Shown here piece after piece: positions 12,091-23,552 of a DNA stretch of 64,000 nt. The notes under the pieces were generated by a model. The model was not told the DNA's origin, made no database searches, and worked only from the letters and a program-made list of their open reading frames with translations. This DNA comes from Ophiosphaerella korrae (Eukaryota > Ascomycota > Dothideomycetes > Pleosporales > Phaeosphaeriaceae): the NCBI GenBank assembly GCA_028456385.1, contig JALNQF010000047.1, positions 1-64,000 on the forward strand, given 5' to 3'. The first letter of the stretch is position 1. Each line of letters opens with the position of its first letter. Position numbers and translations under genes: made by a program.

Positions 12091-13085
12091 ATTTGTCACT
12101 GCAACGGCCTGTCAGCACTGAAAAACACGCAAATCCTGCCAAAAAAAAGGAGACCAACTCATGGTGGGCAGATGTGCTGCAGCGCGTAACTGCTATGTTA
12201 TCGTGAGGCTGAGAAGTTGTGTGAGTCTTGCCTTCTGGCGCGTACAGCTAAGGTGATAACTAGTGGGGTTGGTGAGGGGTAGGGGTCCAGGAATAGGTAG
12301 CAATTGCTCAGGCTAAGAAGAGGACGTAGGAAAGAAAAAGGCAAAAGGCAAAAGGTGCAGAGATAGGAGGTAAATCGACGTGTCAGCCAGAATAAAAGCT
12401 AATCAAAGGGCCTGGGACAACTGCTAGCATGACTGTGGGGGCAGGCGCAGCTGGACGTGTAAGTACGCCTCGCGGCCGGCTGTGCAGCGCGAACAGCCTT
12501 TGTGCAATTTGGCTACAACATGGTCACAACAGTGCAAGCCTTGTTGGCCGTGTTTGCCAGCCTCGAGGTCGGTGCCTACGCTCTGTTAACTGCGACAGGT
12601 TAGTCATGGACAAATAGCAGCCATGGGGCGCCTCTCAGGATTGTTGCGATTCCCAGTAGTTTGTCTAGGCTTGTCGTTGGCTGCCTCTGGCAGCTGGGAG
12701 CTGAAGCACGAAAACGCCACACGGCAGCTGAGTCGTTTATCATCTGCGCTCCTGTGCTACCGTGCTTGATGTGGTGCACCTTAGTTTCCGAGCCCGAGCC
12801 CCTGCATCGTTCACGAGAGAAGCTTCGATGGAACATGGGGAATGCGCGCCAAGAGCATGTGCAGGGGACACGGCTGGTTCTGACGGTTGACAGTTACGTC
12901 ATGCTTCATCCCAACTTCTCTCCTTAGAAGAATACAAAACCTGATCCAGGGATACGGGACATAAGCCATCATTGTTCTCAAGGTATATATTGCCTACCTG
13001 TTCGTGCTTCTAGTCTCCAGCCATCTCACACACCTACCCTCCACATTCTAAAAACTGCACTCTTCAACCACTCTATATTTTCACC
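12091..13085. promoter_or_regulatory. Divergent upstream region, CaMK / small membrane protein
   Basis: About 1 kb with no supported gene; open frames at 12429-12927 lack family features. A TATA-like TATATAT lies at 12984-12990, about 100 bp before the ATG at 13086, and the stretch 13000-13085 is pyrimidine-rich with few G, typical of the 5' leader of a well-expressed fungal gene. Confidence 0.5.
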
Positions 13086-13448
13086 ATGACCGCTGCTACC
13101 ATCCTCTCCGTTTTCGCCGGCGTAGTCGCCTTGGCTGTCACCTACTTCTACTTCATCGGCATCGACCCGGAGACCAAACGAGCACTGGAGAGGAAGGCTC
13201 TCAAGACCATGGGCGAGAACAAGATGTCCTACCTAGCCAAGGGTATGCTGGTGATGATAACGACATCTAGCCCTCGCCACTAACAACGTCCAGATCAAAT
13301 TGACAAGATCCCCACCTCCGATCAAGAGAACCTCAAGCAGGTCAAGAAGGGCCTTGGCAACCTCGCAGGAGGAGCCACCAACAACCCCCTTGGAGAGCAA
13401 GCTGGTGAAGGCCTGGACAAGTTCACATCCCCCTTGACTGGTCGCTAA
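13086..13448 (+). CDS. Small single-pass membrane protein, unknown
   Basis: Two exons, 13086-13242 and 13294-13448, intron 51 nt (GTATGC..CCAG with CTAAC at 13280-13284); 103 residues. Residues 5-25 form one hydrophobic segment (ILSVFAGVVALAVTYFYFIG), followed by a charged region (PETKRALERKALKTMGENK) and a Gly/Asn-rich amphipathic tail (KKGLGNLAGGATNNPLGEQ). It could be a signal-anchor protein of an internal membrane or mitochondrion. The strong-looking leader and TATA box suggest high expression. I do not recognise a family. Confidence 0.75.
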
Positions 13449-13688
13449 TGCTCCGTTCTTAATAGTTCGAGCGGCGAGCCAGGTGTAGGATACGACAGCA
13501 AGGTTCTCGAAAAGCGCAATTGAGCGCGTGTCGACCATGACGACCAAGTCCACGGACATCGCCAAAGAAAAGGTCGAGAAAACGTAGTAACGACGTAGCG
13601 ATGATACACACATAATGGTTCTGGCGGCATGTTTGGTTTTCTTCATTTTCCCTTCTCTTAATATCCCTGGATTGTACGATACCTAGCA

Positions 13689-14246
13689 TCAAGTTCTCGA
13701 GTAGACCAATTGACCAAAATTTTCGCCGATTCGCGTTCCGCCCCACGCAGCCCACAAAATACACTCCCATCCCAAGACTATTCCCCAGAAGACAAGTTGA
13801 AATCTTGGCTTCCTCGTCTTGTGCTGAAAGAAATGCATCCCAACCAATGCGCCAGGCCATCCGCCGACGAGCGCCAACGCGTGCAATGTTACTTCTCGAA
13901 CACGCCACCGCATGTTTCTCGCTTGCATTTTATCATAGCCATAGAATAAGAATGTGATACTACAGATCGCACCCGTGTATAGGGCTGGATAGAGCGAGGC
14001 AGTAGAGGTGTAAAGGCGTATGAGCGTGCAAGTTGGGAGGATGAGAGAGGAGATGCCTGCAATGGTCGCAAGGGTTAGAGGCCGGTTGCGCGGACGAGGC
14101 TGGTTGCGCGGACGAGCACGTCTGGGTGGCATTCCAAGTGCTTCACGGGCAGTATTAATTGGCGGTGGTGCTAATGGATGATATTGTTGACTGCAAGAGA
14201 TGAGTTGGGAGTTCACACTGGTGTGATGCTGATCTCCCGCTGACAT
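13689..14246 (-). CDS. DUF1294 membrane protein
   Basis: Single exon, 185 residues. After a basic N-terminus (RRARPRNQPRPRNRP) come two hydrophobic segments (LATIAGISSLILPTCTLI and LYPALYTGAICSITFLFYGY), then the DUF1294 core: YGYDKMQAR, RVREVTLHALALVGGWPGAL, HKTRKPRF and a last membrane segment. The order GGWPGAL..FFQHKTRK is diagnostic of this bacterial and fungal family, whose function is unknown. It lies tail to tail with the small membrane protein gene. Confidence 0.85.
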   Translation of the reverse strand: MSAGDQHHTSVNSQLISCSQQYHPLAPPPINTAREALGMPPRRARPRNQPRPRNRPLTLATIAGISSLILPTCTLIRLYTSTASLYPALYTGAICSITFLFYGYDKMQARNMRWRVREVTLHALALVGGWPGALVGMHFFQHKTRKPRFQLVFWGIVLGWECILWAAWGGTRIGENFGQLVYSRT

Positions 14247-15080
14247 GTCACGCTAAACTTAAACAGTCGCTCTGTCCCAACTTTCGATCACAGTGCGCAC
14301 TGTACTTGCTTGAATATGACCCATCTCCTGACAGATAATTTCAAGTCCGTCGGCGTCACTGATAGAATGATAGGGTGCATGAATGACCAGGTCCTCTGAG
14401 TCTGTGATATAGACGACTTGTTTCGAAGTCGAGCAGCATGACACTGGTAGACATTGATTGACAATACCGTGTAGATCAACTGACCACCAGGACCAGATCT
14501 TCATATCGTAGTTTAGGCGTCTGATCCCTAGTAAAAAAAAAAACAGGGACTGTAGATCACAAGCCCTGTAAACAAAACAAGCCGCAGTGATCCCCAAAGC
14601 TTAGCCGTCTCAAAGTGATTGACAACGTTGCCGTATTCGTACACTGGCAGATATACACTATCATCCCAGCATTGTTCCTCCATAGCCCTGTCAACACTAA
14701 GCAAATGACCTCTGCATAAGCCACGAATTTGGCCGATCCGATCCACGACCCTCGTTCATCGATGTTCAATAAATCGCTTAACAGACAGTTCATTTGAGTC
14801 CCCAATTGCACACGCACAGACGAGGCTTGACGGCGCAGGATATATATTAAATGAAAGAGATTAAACACTAAAACTACCCCGTATCACACGCAGCTATAGC
14901 CACCCAGCACACAATACAACAAAGCACTAATTGCAAAGCGTAAACACGTAACGTAGCGACATATTGGCAGGAAAGAGTACACTACATGCAAGATCGTACA
15001 ACGGCTTTCATCTCTAAACCAACTCTACTTGATCCCCCTGAACTATCTTCATTTACAAGAATTATTGCGAGTGGTGTGAT
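14247..15080. other. Spacer with weak minus-strand open frames
   Basis: Minus-strand frames at 14259-14597 and 14528-14868 have protein-like stretches (DLVIHAPYHSISDADGLEI; VYEYGNVVNHFETAKLWG) and could be exons of one short gene, joined across a poly-T run near 14532, but I found no splice set that keeps frame convincingly. The segment 14870-15080 is the 3' flank of the GH17 gene. Confidence 0.3.
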
Positions 15081-16501
15081 TTACAAGGCGTCGGCGCAGC
15101 CAAAGTACTGCTCAACGCCAAGCTCACCGGGGTGCTTCCAGGTGTCGTCCTGGAAGGAGAAGAGGCAGGCCTCGGCACCGACCTTCTCGACAATCTTCTG
15201 CATGGCGATCTTCTGGTTCTCGGGGCTAGCGACGGCGGCACCGTTGCTGTTGCCGCCCTTGGGCCAGCCGATCTCAGTGATGTACTTGCCCTTGGCGGCG
15301 GCCTCGGGGCAGACCTTGGCGGCCTGCTCGAACTGCTGAGCAGCAAAGTCACCGGCCCCAGAAGCAGAGACGGAAGAGGTGAAGTAGGGGTGGACCTGAA
15401 CGGCGAAGACATCGATGTGGCTGCACAGCTCCTTACCCTTGGACTCCCAGGTGCCGACGGGCTCAGTGGTGGTCACGGCAATGTCGGAAGGGAAACCAGA
15501 GCTCTGGAGTTGCTTGCGGACGTAGTCGATGTAGCTGCCGAGCTCAGAAGCGACGCAGTTGCCGTTGAACACACACTCGTTACCAACAATGACCATGGCA
15601 ACGCTGTCCTTGGGTGCGTTGTCTGTGATCTCCTTGAGCTGGTTGTTGGCGTAGTCAGAGAAAGGACCCTTGCCGGCACCCTCGAGGAAGATACCGTAGA
15701 TAACCTTCAGGCCATACTTCTGGCACTCAGGAACGACGTATTGGAAGACGCCGCAGTCAGTGCTGTAAGAACGGATGGTGGTGAAACCCATGTCGGAGAT
15801 CTTCTTGATATCACCCTTGATCTCATCGCCGCTCTTGCACTGGCCGTCCTTAGCATAGGGAGTGTAGGTGATGGCCCACTTGTTGCCGTTGGTCACAATG
15901 CGGCCGCCGGAGCCGTAGCTACCGGAAGGCTTGGGCTTGTCGGCGGCCTTGGAGCTGACGGGAGCGGGCTTGGGGCTCTCAACAGGCTTAGAGGGAACCG
16001 GAGCCGGAGTGTAAGCGGGAACCGGAGTGTAGGCGGGAGCTGGCTTGGAGGACTCCGGCTTGGGTGCTGGTGGTGGGGCATATACCACTGCAGGTGCGCT
16101 CGACGAGGGAGCGGCAGGGGGCGAGGGCTTAACGGAAACTGGCACAGGCGTGTAAGGCGTGTAGACGGGTTCCTTGGGCTTCTGGCTCTCTGAGCAGGGA
16201 GTTGAAGTTGGGGCAACATAGGTGGAGTTGGGTCCTATGGAGGGACCTGTTTATGCGTCAGTAATGAAATTGATATCACATATCGATCAATTCTAGATCC
16301 ATTCCGCGCCCTCAAATCGCAACTCCCTATCTAGTAACTATTTCACGTACTGGCAGTGACGTAGACGGTGGTGTAGAACGTGCAGACATCGTTCTTCTTG
16401 TAGTCTCCACGACGAAGATGGAACCCAGCATGGGCCTTGTGGTCCAACGCCGCCACAGAACCGGCGAGCGCCACCGACGCAGCGAGGATAGAGCCCTTCA
16501 T
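15081..16501 (-). CDS. btgE: GH17 cell-wall beta-1,3-glucanase (BtgE/Scw type)
   Basis: Secreted wall-remodelling enzyme acting on beta-1,3-glucan. Exons 16351-16501 and 15081-16246, intron 104 nt; 438 residues. Residues 1-18 are a signal peptide (MKGSILAASVALAGSVAA), followed by a Tyr/Thr-rich segment and a Pro/Ser/Ala-rich linker (about 90-165) likely to be O-glycosylated. The GH17 domain starts near NGNKWAITYTPYAKDGQC. Catalytic residues are visible: acid/base Glu in VIVGNECVFNG and nucleophile Glu in TEIGWPKGG. The end FQDDTWKHPGELGVEQYFG is typical of the Aspergillus BtgE and yeast Scw group. No GPI-type hydrophobic tail is present, so it is probably wall-associated or released. Confidence 0.93.
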
Positions 16502-18202
16502 TTTTTGTTTGGATTACTGGGGAGTAACTAGTGCTTAGACCGCTGAGCGAGTGAAGCGGTAATATTAAGTAATAGGTAAACGAGTGTAACGGCACGAAGG
16601 CCAGAGGATTCACTTATCAACGAGGCTGTCGATGAGTACAAGAAGCCTTGCGTAGCAGAAGAGAAACAGCCACCGCGCCGGGGAACTCAGCGGTTTTGAT
16701 GGACGGGCCATGGGCAGCGCTGTTATGCTCGTGCCCCGGCAAGCCGGCGATAGGAAAGGGGTCCTTGAGATTAGCATGGTAGGGTAGAACCAAAATGGCA
16801 TGGTTACTAGGCGAGCGGCCGTTTAGGGTCACGATGTGCACTACGCCGTCGTGTTGTGGAAATGAGACTCTGGGGAAGACGGCTGGACGCTCGGCCATTT
16901 CGGGAGTGGCGTGCCTAGTTGCGTTAGCGCCCTTTGCTGGCCCATCAGGGGCTGCGCTGCGCTGCGCAACACACGTCAAAACGTCACTGGCACAGTGATT
17001 GCGCCGGCTCATGGTGTTTTGCTCGTCGTTGGGGCGGTGTAGGCCTATGAGATAACAGCAATCGTCTTTGTCGTCTTCTTCTTCACGCGAGCAATCTCCT
17101 GTCCGCTCGTGTCGCTCATACGCAGACCCACTCAGTGGCTAGCAACGCTCAATAAACGACCTGTTATGAGCAATCATTGCCAATCCACCCATCTCGTCTC
17201 GCCCCCCCAACGGCTAAATCTTATGCAGCTCGACAAGGCGGAACTATGGCCACTGCGTCGCCATATGCAGGTACAACGCGGCTCAGGCTGGCCCCAACAC
17301 TCCAGCAATCCCTGCCCGGCACAGCGACTATTGGTCGGTAGATCTTTATAGAACTATTTGTAGGCAAGGGGGCTTGTTCGCCAGATTGTGCTCCACTGCC
17401 ACGACTCAGCAGCGTGCTGGTGCCGCGGTTCTTTAATGTCATCGACACAGCAAATTCTCCGGTGTAATCTGCGAGACTGCTCGATCTTGCACAACACACA
17501 CTGCATGTTGCTGAGCCGCAACGATAATGCATGTCATACATTCTCCCCTCGTTATCCAACATCTAATTTCTTACTTGTGGCCGTGCTGCAGTGGGGACGG
17601 GCGACGCGCCGAAAGGATTTAGGGTGTATAGCGGTGAGCGCTTGAGTTGCTGGAATTGGATCGGCAAGGCGACTGTTATTTCGCTGCCGACGAGTCGAGA
17701 AATGACACTGCCGTTGTAGGGCTGAGAAATAGGGTCACACGACGATGGATTGCGTAGCTCCATAGCTGAGTCTTGCGCTTGGCCAATCAATACTCGTTGG
17801 TGATATGTAGTACATGAGCTGTAATTCGCGAGCACGAGGTGTCTACAACTGCTAAGCGCCACTGACTAGGAGGGCGTTCTACACATGGCCATCACGAGGA
17901 CACCCTTCATCTCCACTTTTTCTTCGCTACGGTAGCCTGGTCTTAGTGTATTTGTTTACTGGGTGTGACTCTGGCCGTGTCCAAAGAGCCGTAATTGCTG
18001 ATGGGCCCTGATCTCGCCTCACGTAGTTGTAATTCTGTAGAGTAGGTATGTACCGGTAGTTTGACATGTAGCATCACCGTTAGTTTCTGCATAATAAGCA
18101 TTACACATTCCATTCAGAGGTCACTAAATCGTGCAAATAGATTTGTACATGTCATTCTAGTCTAGCACTTCAGGAAAACCTCTCACAGATATCTTGCACC
18201 AA
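16502..18202. other. Long intergenic region
   Basis: 1.7 kb between two minus-strand genes. A minus-strand frame at 16617-17012 is open for 131 codons but has no domain, signal peptide or homologue I recognise, and its base composition is ordinary. The segment next to 16502 must hold the GH17 promoter. I see no RNA gene or repeat. Confidence 0.4.
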
Positions 18203-19402
18203 TCATACCGACTGATGGTGTGCCTTCATCTTATCAGCAAATTCCCGCGACCCATTTGCACTAAAATGTCCCTTCTTGCCCTTTGCTGTCTTGGCTGCAT
18301 ACTTTGCCGCCCTTGGGAACATCTCCTTCTCATACGCTAGCAAAGCGTCGTCCAGCACCTTCTCGCCTTTCGAGACCGCGATAATCTCTTTACCAAGCAC
18401 TAATGCATCCGTCATACCCACGTTCACCCCTACCCCTGCGAAGGGTGTCATGACATGGGCAGCGTCCCCTATTAGTGTGACGCCAGAGTGATGAGGCCAG
18501 GTGAAGTCAATAGGAAGCTCATATAGCGATCGAGGAGTGAGATCATCGCTGCAGTCGAGGAGCACACGCTTCAAGTCATCACCAATGTCTGAGAAGTACC
18601 GTTCGACGAACTGTTGGCGAGCAGAGCTACCATCCTTCCAGTCGATACCGCATGTGTCGAAAAAGTCCTCAGGTACACGGAGTGCGGCATAAGTGCGTAG
18701 ACTTCCGTCGCCTTGTCGTTGAGCCAGCACAGCGCGTCCTTCACCAAAACTAAACATCGATCCTATGCCAATATATTTCTCCAGCCATGGATTCTCGTGG
18801 ATGTTGTGACAGTTGGCCTCCAGCATTGAGATGCCGGAGTAGTGTGGCTTGGTGACGGTCAGGATATTGCGTACTTTGGACCAGGCGCCATCGCCACCAA
18901 CAACAAGGTCGAAATCGGTTTGTTTGGTGCCGTCGGTGAAACGAAGGTTATATTTCGCGTTGTACTTGTCTGACGGAGCGATATGATCCAGCTTTCTATT
19001 GAATACTACATTCTCGCTCTTCAAATTCTCGAGCAAAATCTTCATCAACAGTTTGCGATCGATCTCTGGGCGCCCTGCAAACTTCTCTTCTTCATTTTTC
19101 TCCGGCTTCTCCAGAAGGTTCTCGTCCCATAGCACTTCTCCGTCGAGATTGACGATCTTATCGCAATCAGATTCAGGCCGAGAATTTTTGACGAAGGCCT
19201 CCCATAGCCCGGATTCTCTGAGTGCCAATTGCCCGGTTTGGGGATGCAAGTCGAGCGACCCACCAGATGAGCGGATCGAATCAGAAGCTTCGAAGAGCGT
19301 GAAAGGGATGGAGTTGTTCTGGAGGATATTGGCAAGTGTTAGAGACACTGGGCCAGCGCCTATGATCGCGATATTTTGTTGGCTGATGGTTGGCGATATC
19401 AT
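18203..19402 (-). CDS. TetX-like FAD-dependent monooxygenase
   Basis: Single exon, 399 residues, class A flavoprotein hydroxylase fold. It has the FAD dinucleotide loop IAIIGAGPVSLTLA near the N-terminus, then SGGSLDLHPQTGQLAL, the GGDGAWSKVR motif (DG box) near residue 170, and the second FAD-binding box GDAAHVMTPFAGVGVNVGM near 315. This order matches TetX-like and related fungal monooxygenases that hydroxylate aromatic or polyketide substrates. The third Gly of the usual GxGxxG loop is Ser here (GAGPVS). No signal peptide or membrane anchor. The substrate cannot be read from sequence; no biosynthetic neighbours are adjacent. Confidence 0.88.
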   Translation of the reverse strand: MISPTISQQNIAIIGAGPVSLTLANILQNNSIPFTLFEASDSIRSSGGSLDLHPQTGQLALRESGLWEAFVKNSRPESDCDKIVNLDGEVLWDENLLEKPEKNEEEKFAGRPEIDRKLLMKILLENLKSENVVFNRKLDHIAPSDKYNAKYNLRFTDGTKQTDFDLVVGGDGAWSKVRNILTVTKPHYSGISMLEANCHNIHENPWLEKYIGIGSMFSFGEGRAVLAQRQGDGSLRTYAALRVPEDFFDTCGIDWKDGSSARQQFVERYFSDIGDDLKRVLLDCSDDLTPRSLYELPIDFTWPHHSGVTLIGDAAHVMTPFAGVGVNVGMTDALVLGKEIIAVSKGEKVLDDALLAYEKEMFPRAAKYAAKTAKGKKGHFSANGSREFADKMKAHHQSV

Positions 19403-19969
19403 GTTTTTGGTGAAAGTCAGAAACCGAGCGAGCTCGAATTGGTAACTAGTCCGGATGTTTGAAGAGGGTCAAGTAGCGTGTAGGTCTTCAAGGCGTGGTC
19501 GGTGAGTCCTGTTGCGCAGATATATTGCTTGCTGTAGCTGATCGGGTGAGAAGCGAGGCGATTTTGTTGCAGTTTCTAGCGAGGACTTGATCATTATTTA
19601 TGCCATCGTTACTCAACGGTGCCTGCAGTCTCAGCCGCGTTGAGTCGGGTGCGACAATGACTTCTCGCTGAGTCGGTGCCGATTCTCCAACTTGGCAACT
19701 TTCGGGCCCGAGAATGCAAGGCAGCACTGAACGTCGCGACATTAGGCGCCAGCGCCACAACGTCAAGTGCGCGCGACCATCTCACTCACAGCACACACTG
19801 TTCGTTTGTCTGGTGCGTAAGCGCTGACGACTAGCATTAAGGTTGCATGCTTAGCATGCGTCAAGCACTTTGCCAAGCGTCCTCAGGCGAATCATCACGT
19901 TGTATGGTGCCAATCAAAGGGATTAAGCGAGCCACGCCTACAATTCGCTAGACGTCTGAACAGGACCGT
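19403..19969. other. Intergenic spacer
   Basis: Upstream of the monooxygenase and downstream of the Usb1 gene. No supported ORF, RNA or repeat. Confidence 0.45.
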
Positions 19970-21025
19970 TTACCCTGGTCCAAGAATTCCTTTTGTGTCG
20001 ACACCTAGCCTTCCAACCCTTAAATTCACGTTATGGACCGCATTACCAACTCGTGCTTTGGTGACATCAAAAGCAGTCTGTGGCGAACGGATGAATTTGC
20101 TCACGTCGATTGTTCTGATCAACGATATCCATTCAGGGTCTGGTTCCTCAAGATTCCAGGCTATGCTGACATGGAAACGGTCTGAACGGTCAACCTCCCC
20201 TGTCATCTTCTGCTCACTCCTTCGTCTCTTGGAGCCATTGTTGACAAGATTCATTTCCATTGGACCATCGCCATGGCCGCCAATGTATAGACCTGGGTGA
20301 CCGCATTCTTCTGCGGCCTCGTTACACGCATTTAGGAGCCTGTTCAGCTCGTTGTGCTCAGGTTTCTCAATACTCAAGACTAAGAACCAGCGATTTCGGT
20401 CAAAGTTTGGCACCCACCTTAGGCTCTGAAAATTAATGCGGAAGGAGTGCACAGCCGCTCTCTTCAGACTGGACTTTACAGAATCTAGAAAAGCCTCTCT
20501 ATCCTCGGTTCTTATCTGCAATGTCCGTGAGAGGGAGATGTGCAGAGGAAGAGGGGCGCCGAGCTCTGAGTCGAGAGATGGTGTGATTTTAGGCACAGCG
20601 AGCTTCTTGGTGTGCTTCTTGTTAACTTCTGTAATTGTGTCTCTCACACACTGTATCAGGGCGTGCAAATTAGCAGACTCGGTCGGTGAAGGGATCCCTG
20701 GCATACGTCAGCCCCAGTCAATTCTTGGAGGCCTAGAATCGCTTGTACACTCTAGAAAGAGATGGCTGGGCCAATTACCCTCGACATGGGGAATCGCACG
20801 CTTGCGCCCGCCGTGCAGGCTCGGGTTATCGCTGGTGCTAGCACGCACATTGGTTGAATAGAGATCATGGAATGCTGACGGAAGCGGCGGCAGGTCGTCA
20901 TGCGCAGCCTCCCCACGCTTGCGCTTTCCAGCCTTGTTGGGCGCAATCTCGACGGGCTGGGCAGCTATGGCATGACTGCTATCATCTTGATCGGAATCGG
21001 AATCCGGGTACTGGACTAAGGACAT
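19970..21025 (-). CDS. USB1: U6 snRNA phosphodiesterase Usb1
   Basis: Nuclear 3'-5' exonuclease that trims the oligo(U) tail of U6 snRNA. Exons 20749-21025 and 19970-20697, intron 51 nt; 334 residues. The junction restores [20 protein letters not shown], a conserved Usb1 start. Both catalytic tetrapeptides of the 2H phosphoesterase fold are present: HISLSRT (about residue 150) and HVSIAW (about 270). The N-terminus carries DSDSDQDD and KAGKRKRGE, an acidic patch and a likely nuclear localisation signal. The ATG at 21025 ([12 protein letters not shown]) is preferred to one 13 codons upstream, because orthologues begin with this motif. Confidence 0.93.
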
Positions 21026-21415
21026 GGTTTGTATCTTGAAGTGTTGCGACGATCGCTTCGTCATTCAATGTTGCTGGGTGCGGGTGCGGCTCCAAGCAAT
21101 TCCACGTCGGGCCTAGCGCTTCCGGTTGACGTATGACGTAGCGCCAAACTTCTGCAGGGCCCAGGTCGAGGGGCAGTGCAGGCGCGATGACATGTCTGGG
21201 CCCGTTACGCGTCGTTGTACCTGCCAAGTCACGCCTTTATCATGGCCGTCTCCTTTTCGTCACCCGCCTACTTTCTGCATTTCTCAGTCACCTGAAAACT
21301 CCTCAAAACTACCGCTTACCTGCACTGTGGGATATCTAAACTCCCACTCACGTTACCTTTGCATCTCATCAGCGATAAGCCAACACCAACAAACTTTGCT
21401 ATACATCACGCCGGC
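21026..21415. promoter_or_regulatory. Divergent promoter USB1 / PAL1
   Basis: 390 bp between oppositely oriented starts. No strong TATA box seen. Confidence 0.5.
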
Positions 21416-22677
21416 ATGGAGCGGGTACGTCGTCACCGTTATCAAATCGTCTCGGTTGCTAATTTCTCAGGCACAACATGCACTGATCGATCCCCTGATC
21501 GAGCCAGATCCAAGTGATGAGACTGGACTGAACACCCACTTCCGCTCAACTTTTGGCCCGCAGCAGCCCATCACACCACCTGGACAGGCTGAGGTTGCCA
21601 AGACCCATGCAAATGTGAATGTCGCCCCACAGCACACTGGCTCTTCTGTGGAAACAAACCCCTACCGTCGGTCCAAGGCCTCGTCAGACTTGAAGAACCC
21701 CTTCGGAGACGGCCATGCATCGAGTAGGCCCAGCAGTGGGCGACACGACTACCCCTCCCCTCCCAACTCGGCAAGTCCATGTCGTGAGCGTTTCTCGAAC
21801 CACTCGAACCACCGCTCGGAAGCCTTTGGCACTATGAACGAACGTCGGCCCCGGCGATCAAGCAACCCTGGACCAAGTCACCACAAAAGCAGCGGACTCG
21901 CGCGCAGTGGCTCGCTTAAGCAGCGATACCCGGGAGACATGTCTCACAGGCCACTTGATGCTATTCGCCATGAGGAAAAAGTTGCTCACCGTGCCCCTCA
22001 TCTTAGGAAGAAGAACTTTCAGGGTGCTGATGTCATTGACCGATTAGATGGTGCAGGCTTTGCGCGTTATCATCACGAAGGCCCTTATGACGCCGCCAGC
22101 ATCGCACGCAACAAGCATGTCAAATTCCCGCCCATCGAGGCTGTCCGCGAGACCAACGAGGAGGCGTTGAGAGCTACCCCTCGAGAAAACATTATTGACG
22201 CCGTGACGAAGCACCGCCCACTAGAAGGAGTCGCTAGCATCCCGCCGGGTATTCCGGACCGCTTCGGCAGGGTGCTGCATTACAAGGAGGGAGCCGATCT
22301 TCAGCGTGAACCTGGAGGTGACTATAGACGATGGGCAGGAGTGGTAAGCCATCATTCACATGTCCCGCATCTCTGCTAACAATTCACAGGATTACCACCC
22401 CGACGATCTCAAAGGCAAGGGCGAGCCTTCCTACACCATCGAGAAAGCCCTAAAAGACCACAAGAAAACGGGCGATTTCGGCACGGAGATGACTTCCCGC
22501 CGCCATCACAGCAAGAGTGTTGGCCACAGCGAAACGCCGAGACTCATGCCGCCTGACACAACCAACGCCGACGCTTCGGGCATTGGCCGCAGCAACACCA
22601 CTGGCAAGAGTATGGGTAGCACGTTGAAAAAACGATTTGGCGGCATCCGTCGCCGCAAGCAAGATGTCGAGACTTAG
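21416..22677 (+). CDS. pal1: Pal1-family cell morphology protein
   Basis: Cortical protein family needed for polarised growth; fission yeast Pal1 sits at growth sites and binds the endocytic factor Sla2. Exons 21416-21424 (only MER), 21471-22343 and 22390-22677; introns 46 and 46 nt; 389 residues. The N-terminal half is Ser/Pro-rich with NPYRRSKASSDLKNPF. The Pal1 core is clear: IDRLDGAGF, HHEGPYDAASIARN, IIDAVTKHRPLEG, IPPGIPDRFGRVLHYKEG and DYHPDDLKGKGEPSYTIEKAL. The C-terminus ends in a basic STLKKRFGGIRRRKQD, a possible membrane-lipid contact. The start in a 3-codon exon is inferred: it gives a clean GTACGT donor and CTAAT branch site and avoids a long unconserved N-terminus. Confidence 0.88.
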
Positions 22678-23552
22678 AGATTCCGACCTTGGATGCGACG
22701 GACGAATTCTTTTGATAGCGATTATTACTAGACTGTATAGATATGAAAGATACGAAGGCAACATGAATTTCCTTATATTAGCGATGTTGCATACAAAGAT
22801 CAAAACATATTTCATTCATGAAGTCAAATACATGGGGCTGGGTGAAGTGATCATAACGAATAACGAAATTATATTACTGAACCAATTCAATAAGTCATTC
22901 AGATCGTCTTATTGTTCAATGGAGAGCGGCGAGAAAGGCATATCAAGTGGATATACTCTAGTTGAACGGTTCAAACGCGGCTTGTGCATGCACATAAGAA
23001 ACTTATCTTGAAGCTTGCCCTTCGATAAGCGTAGGAACGAGGAGATATGCGAATGTCTACCTGCGAGAACCGGCGCTTAGATTACTGCGATGTGAAATGT
23101 CATCTCACTTTAATTCAACACCCTTACTTTCAAAGTAGGACGCCTCGGGGTTACCACGTAAGCAGGTGTACGCTGAAAAACTGTTTCAGCGACACAAGGG
23201 GCTCCTTCCATAATACTCCATGGGTACGAGCCTACATGTGGATACTGTTGAACTGCGCTTGCGCCAGTGAGTCTGGCACCTGACGAAATTGGGAGGCTGA
23301 GAGGTAGTGGTTGATCTATGGTTGTTTACATCGCATTTGGGACTAGCGTAGGTACTATATAGGCATCTCAGCGAAGTAGATGAATTCATTATCAGTTTGC
23401 TCCACTTTGATTCTCCGTCCTACTTCAAATACTTAACCTTTCACTCCTCACATGCCACCATTTTTACGCACCCCAGAGGCATCATTCAGTGCTATAATAA
23501 CACGCCATATCAATACACCACACTACATCGCATTGCATCAAGCCTTTGCATC
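22678..23552. other. Intergenic region
   Basis: 3' flank of pal1 followed by AT-rich sequence without a supported gene. Confidence 0.4.

Noticed and set aside
15132..16193. 353-codon plus-strand frame over the GH17 gene
   Set aside because: A Leu/Gly/Asp-rich antisense shadow produced by GC-rich codon use; the minus strand has the signal peptide, intron and catalytic motifs.
16617..17012. 131-codon minus-strand frame in the intergenic gap
   Set aside because: No domain, signal or clear splice context; not enough to call a gene.
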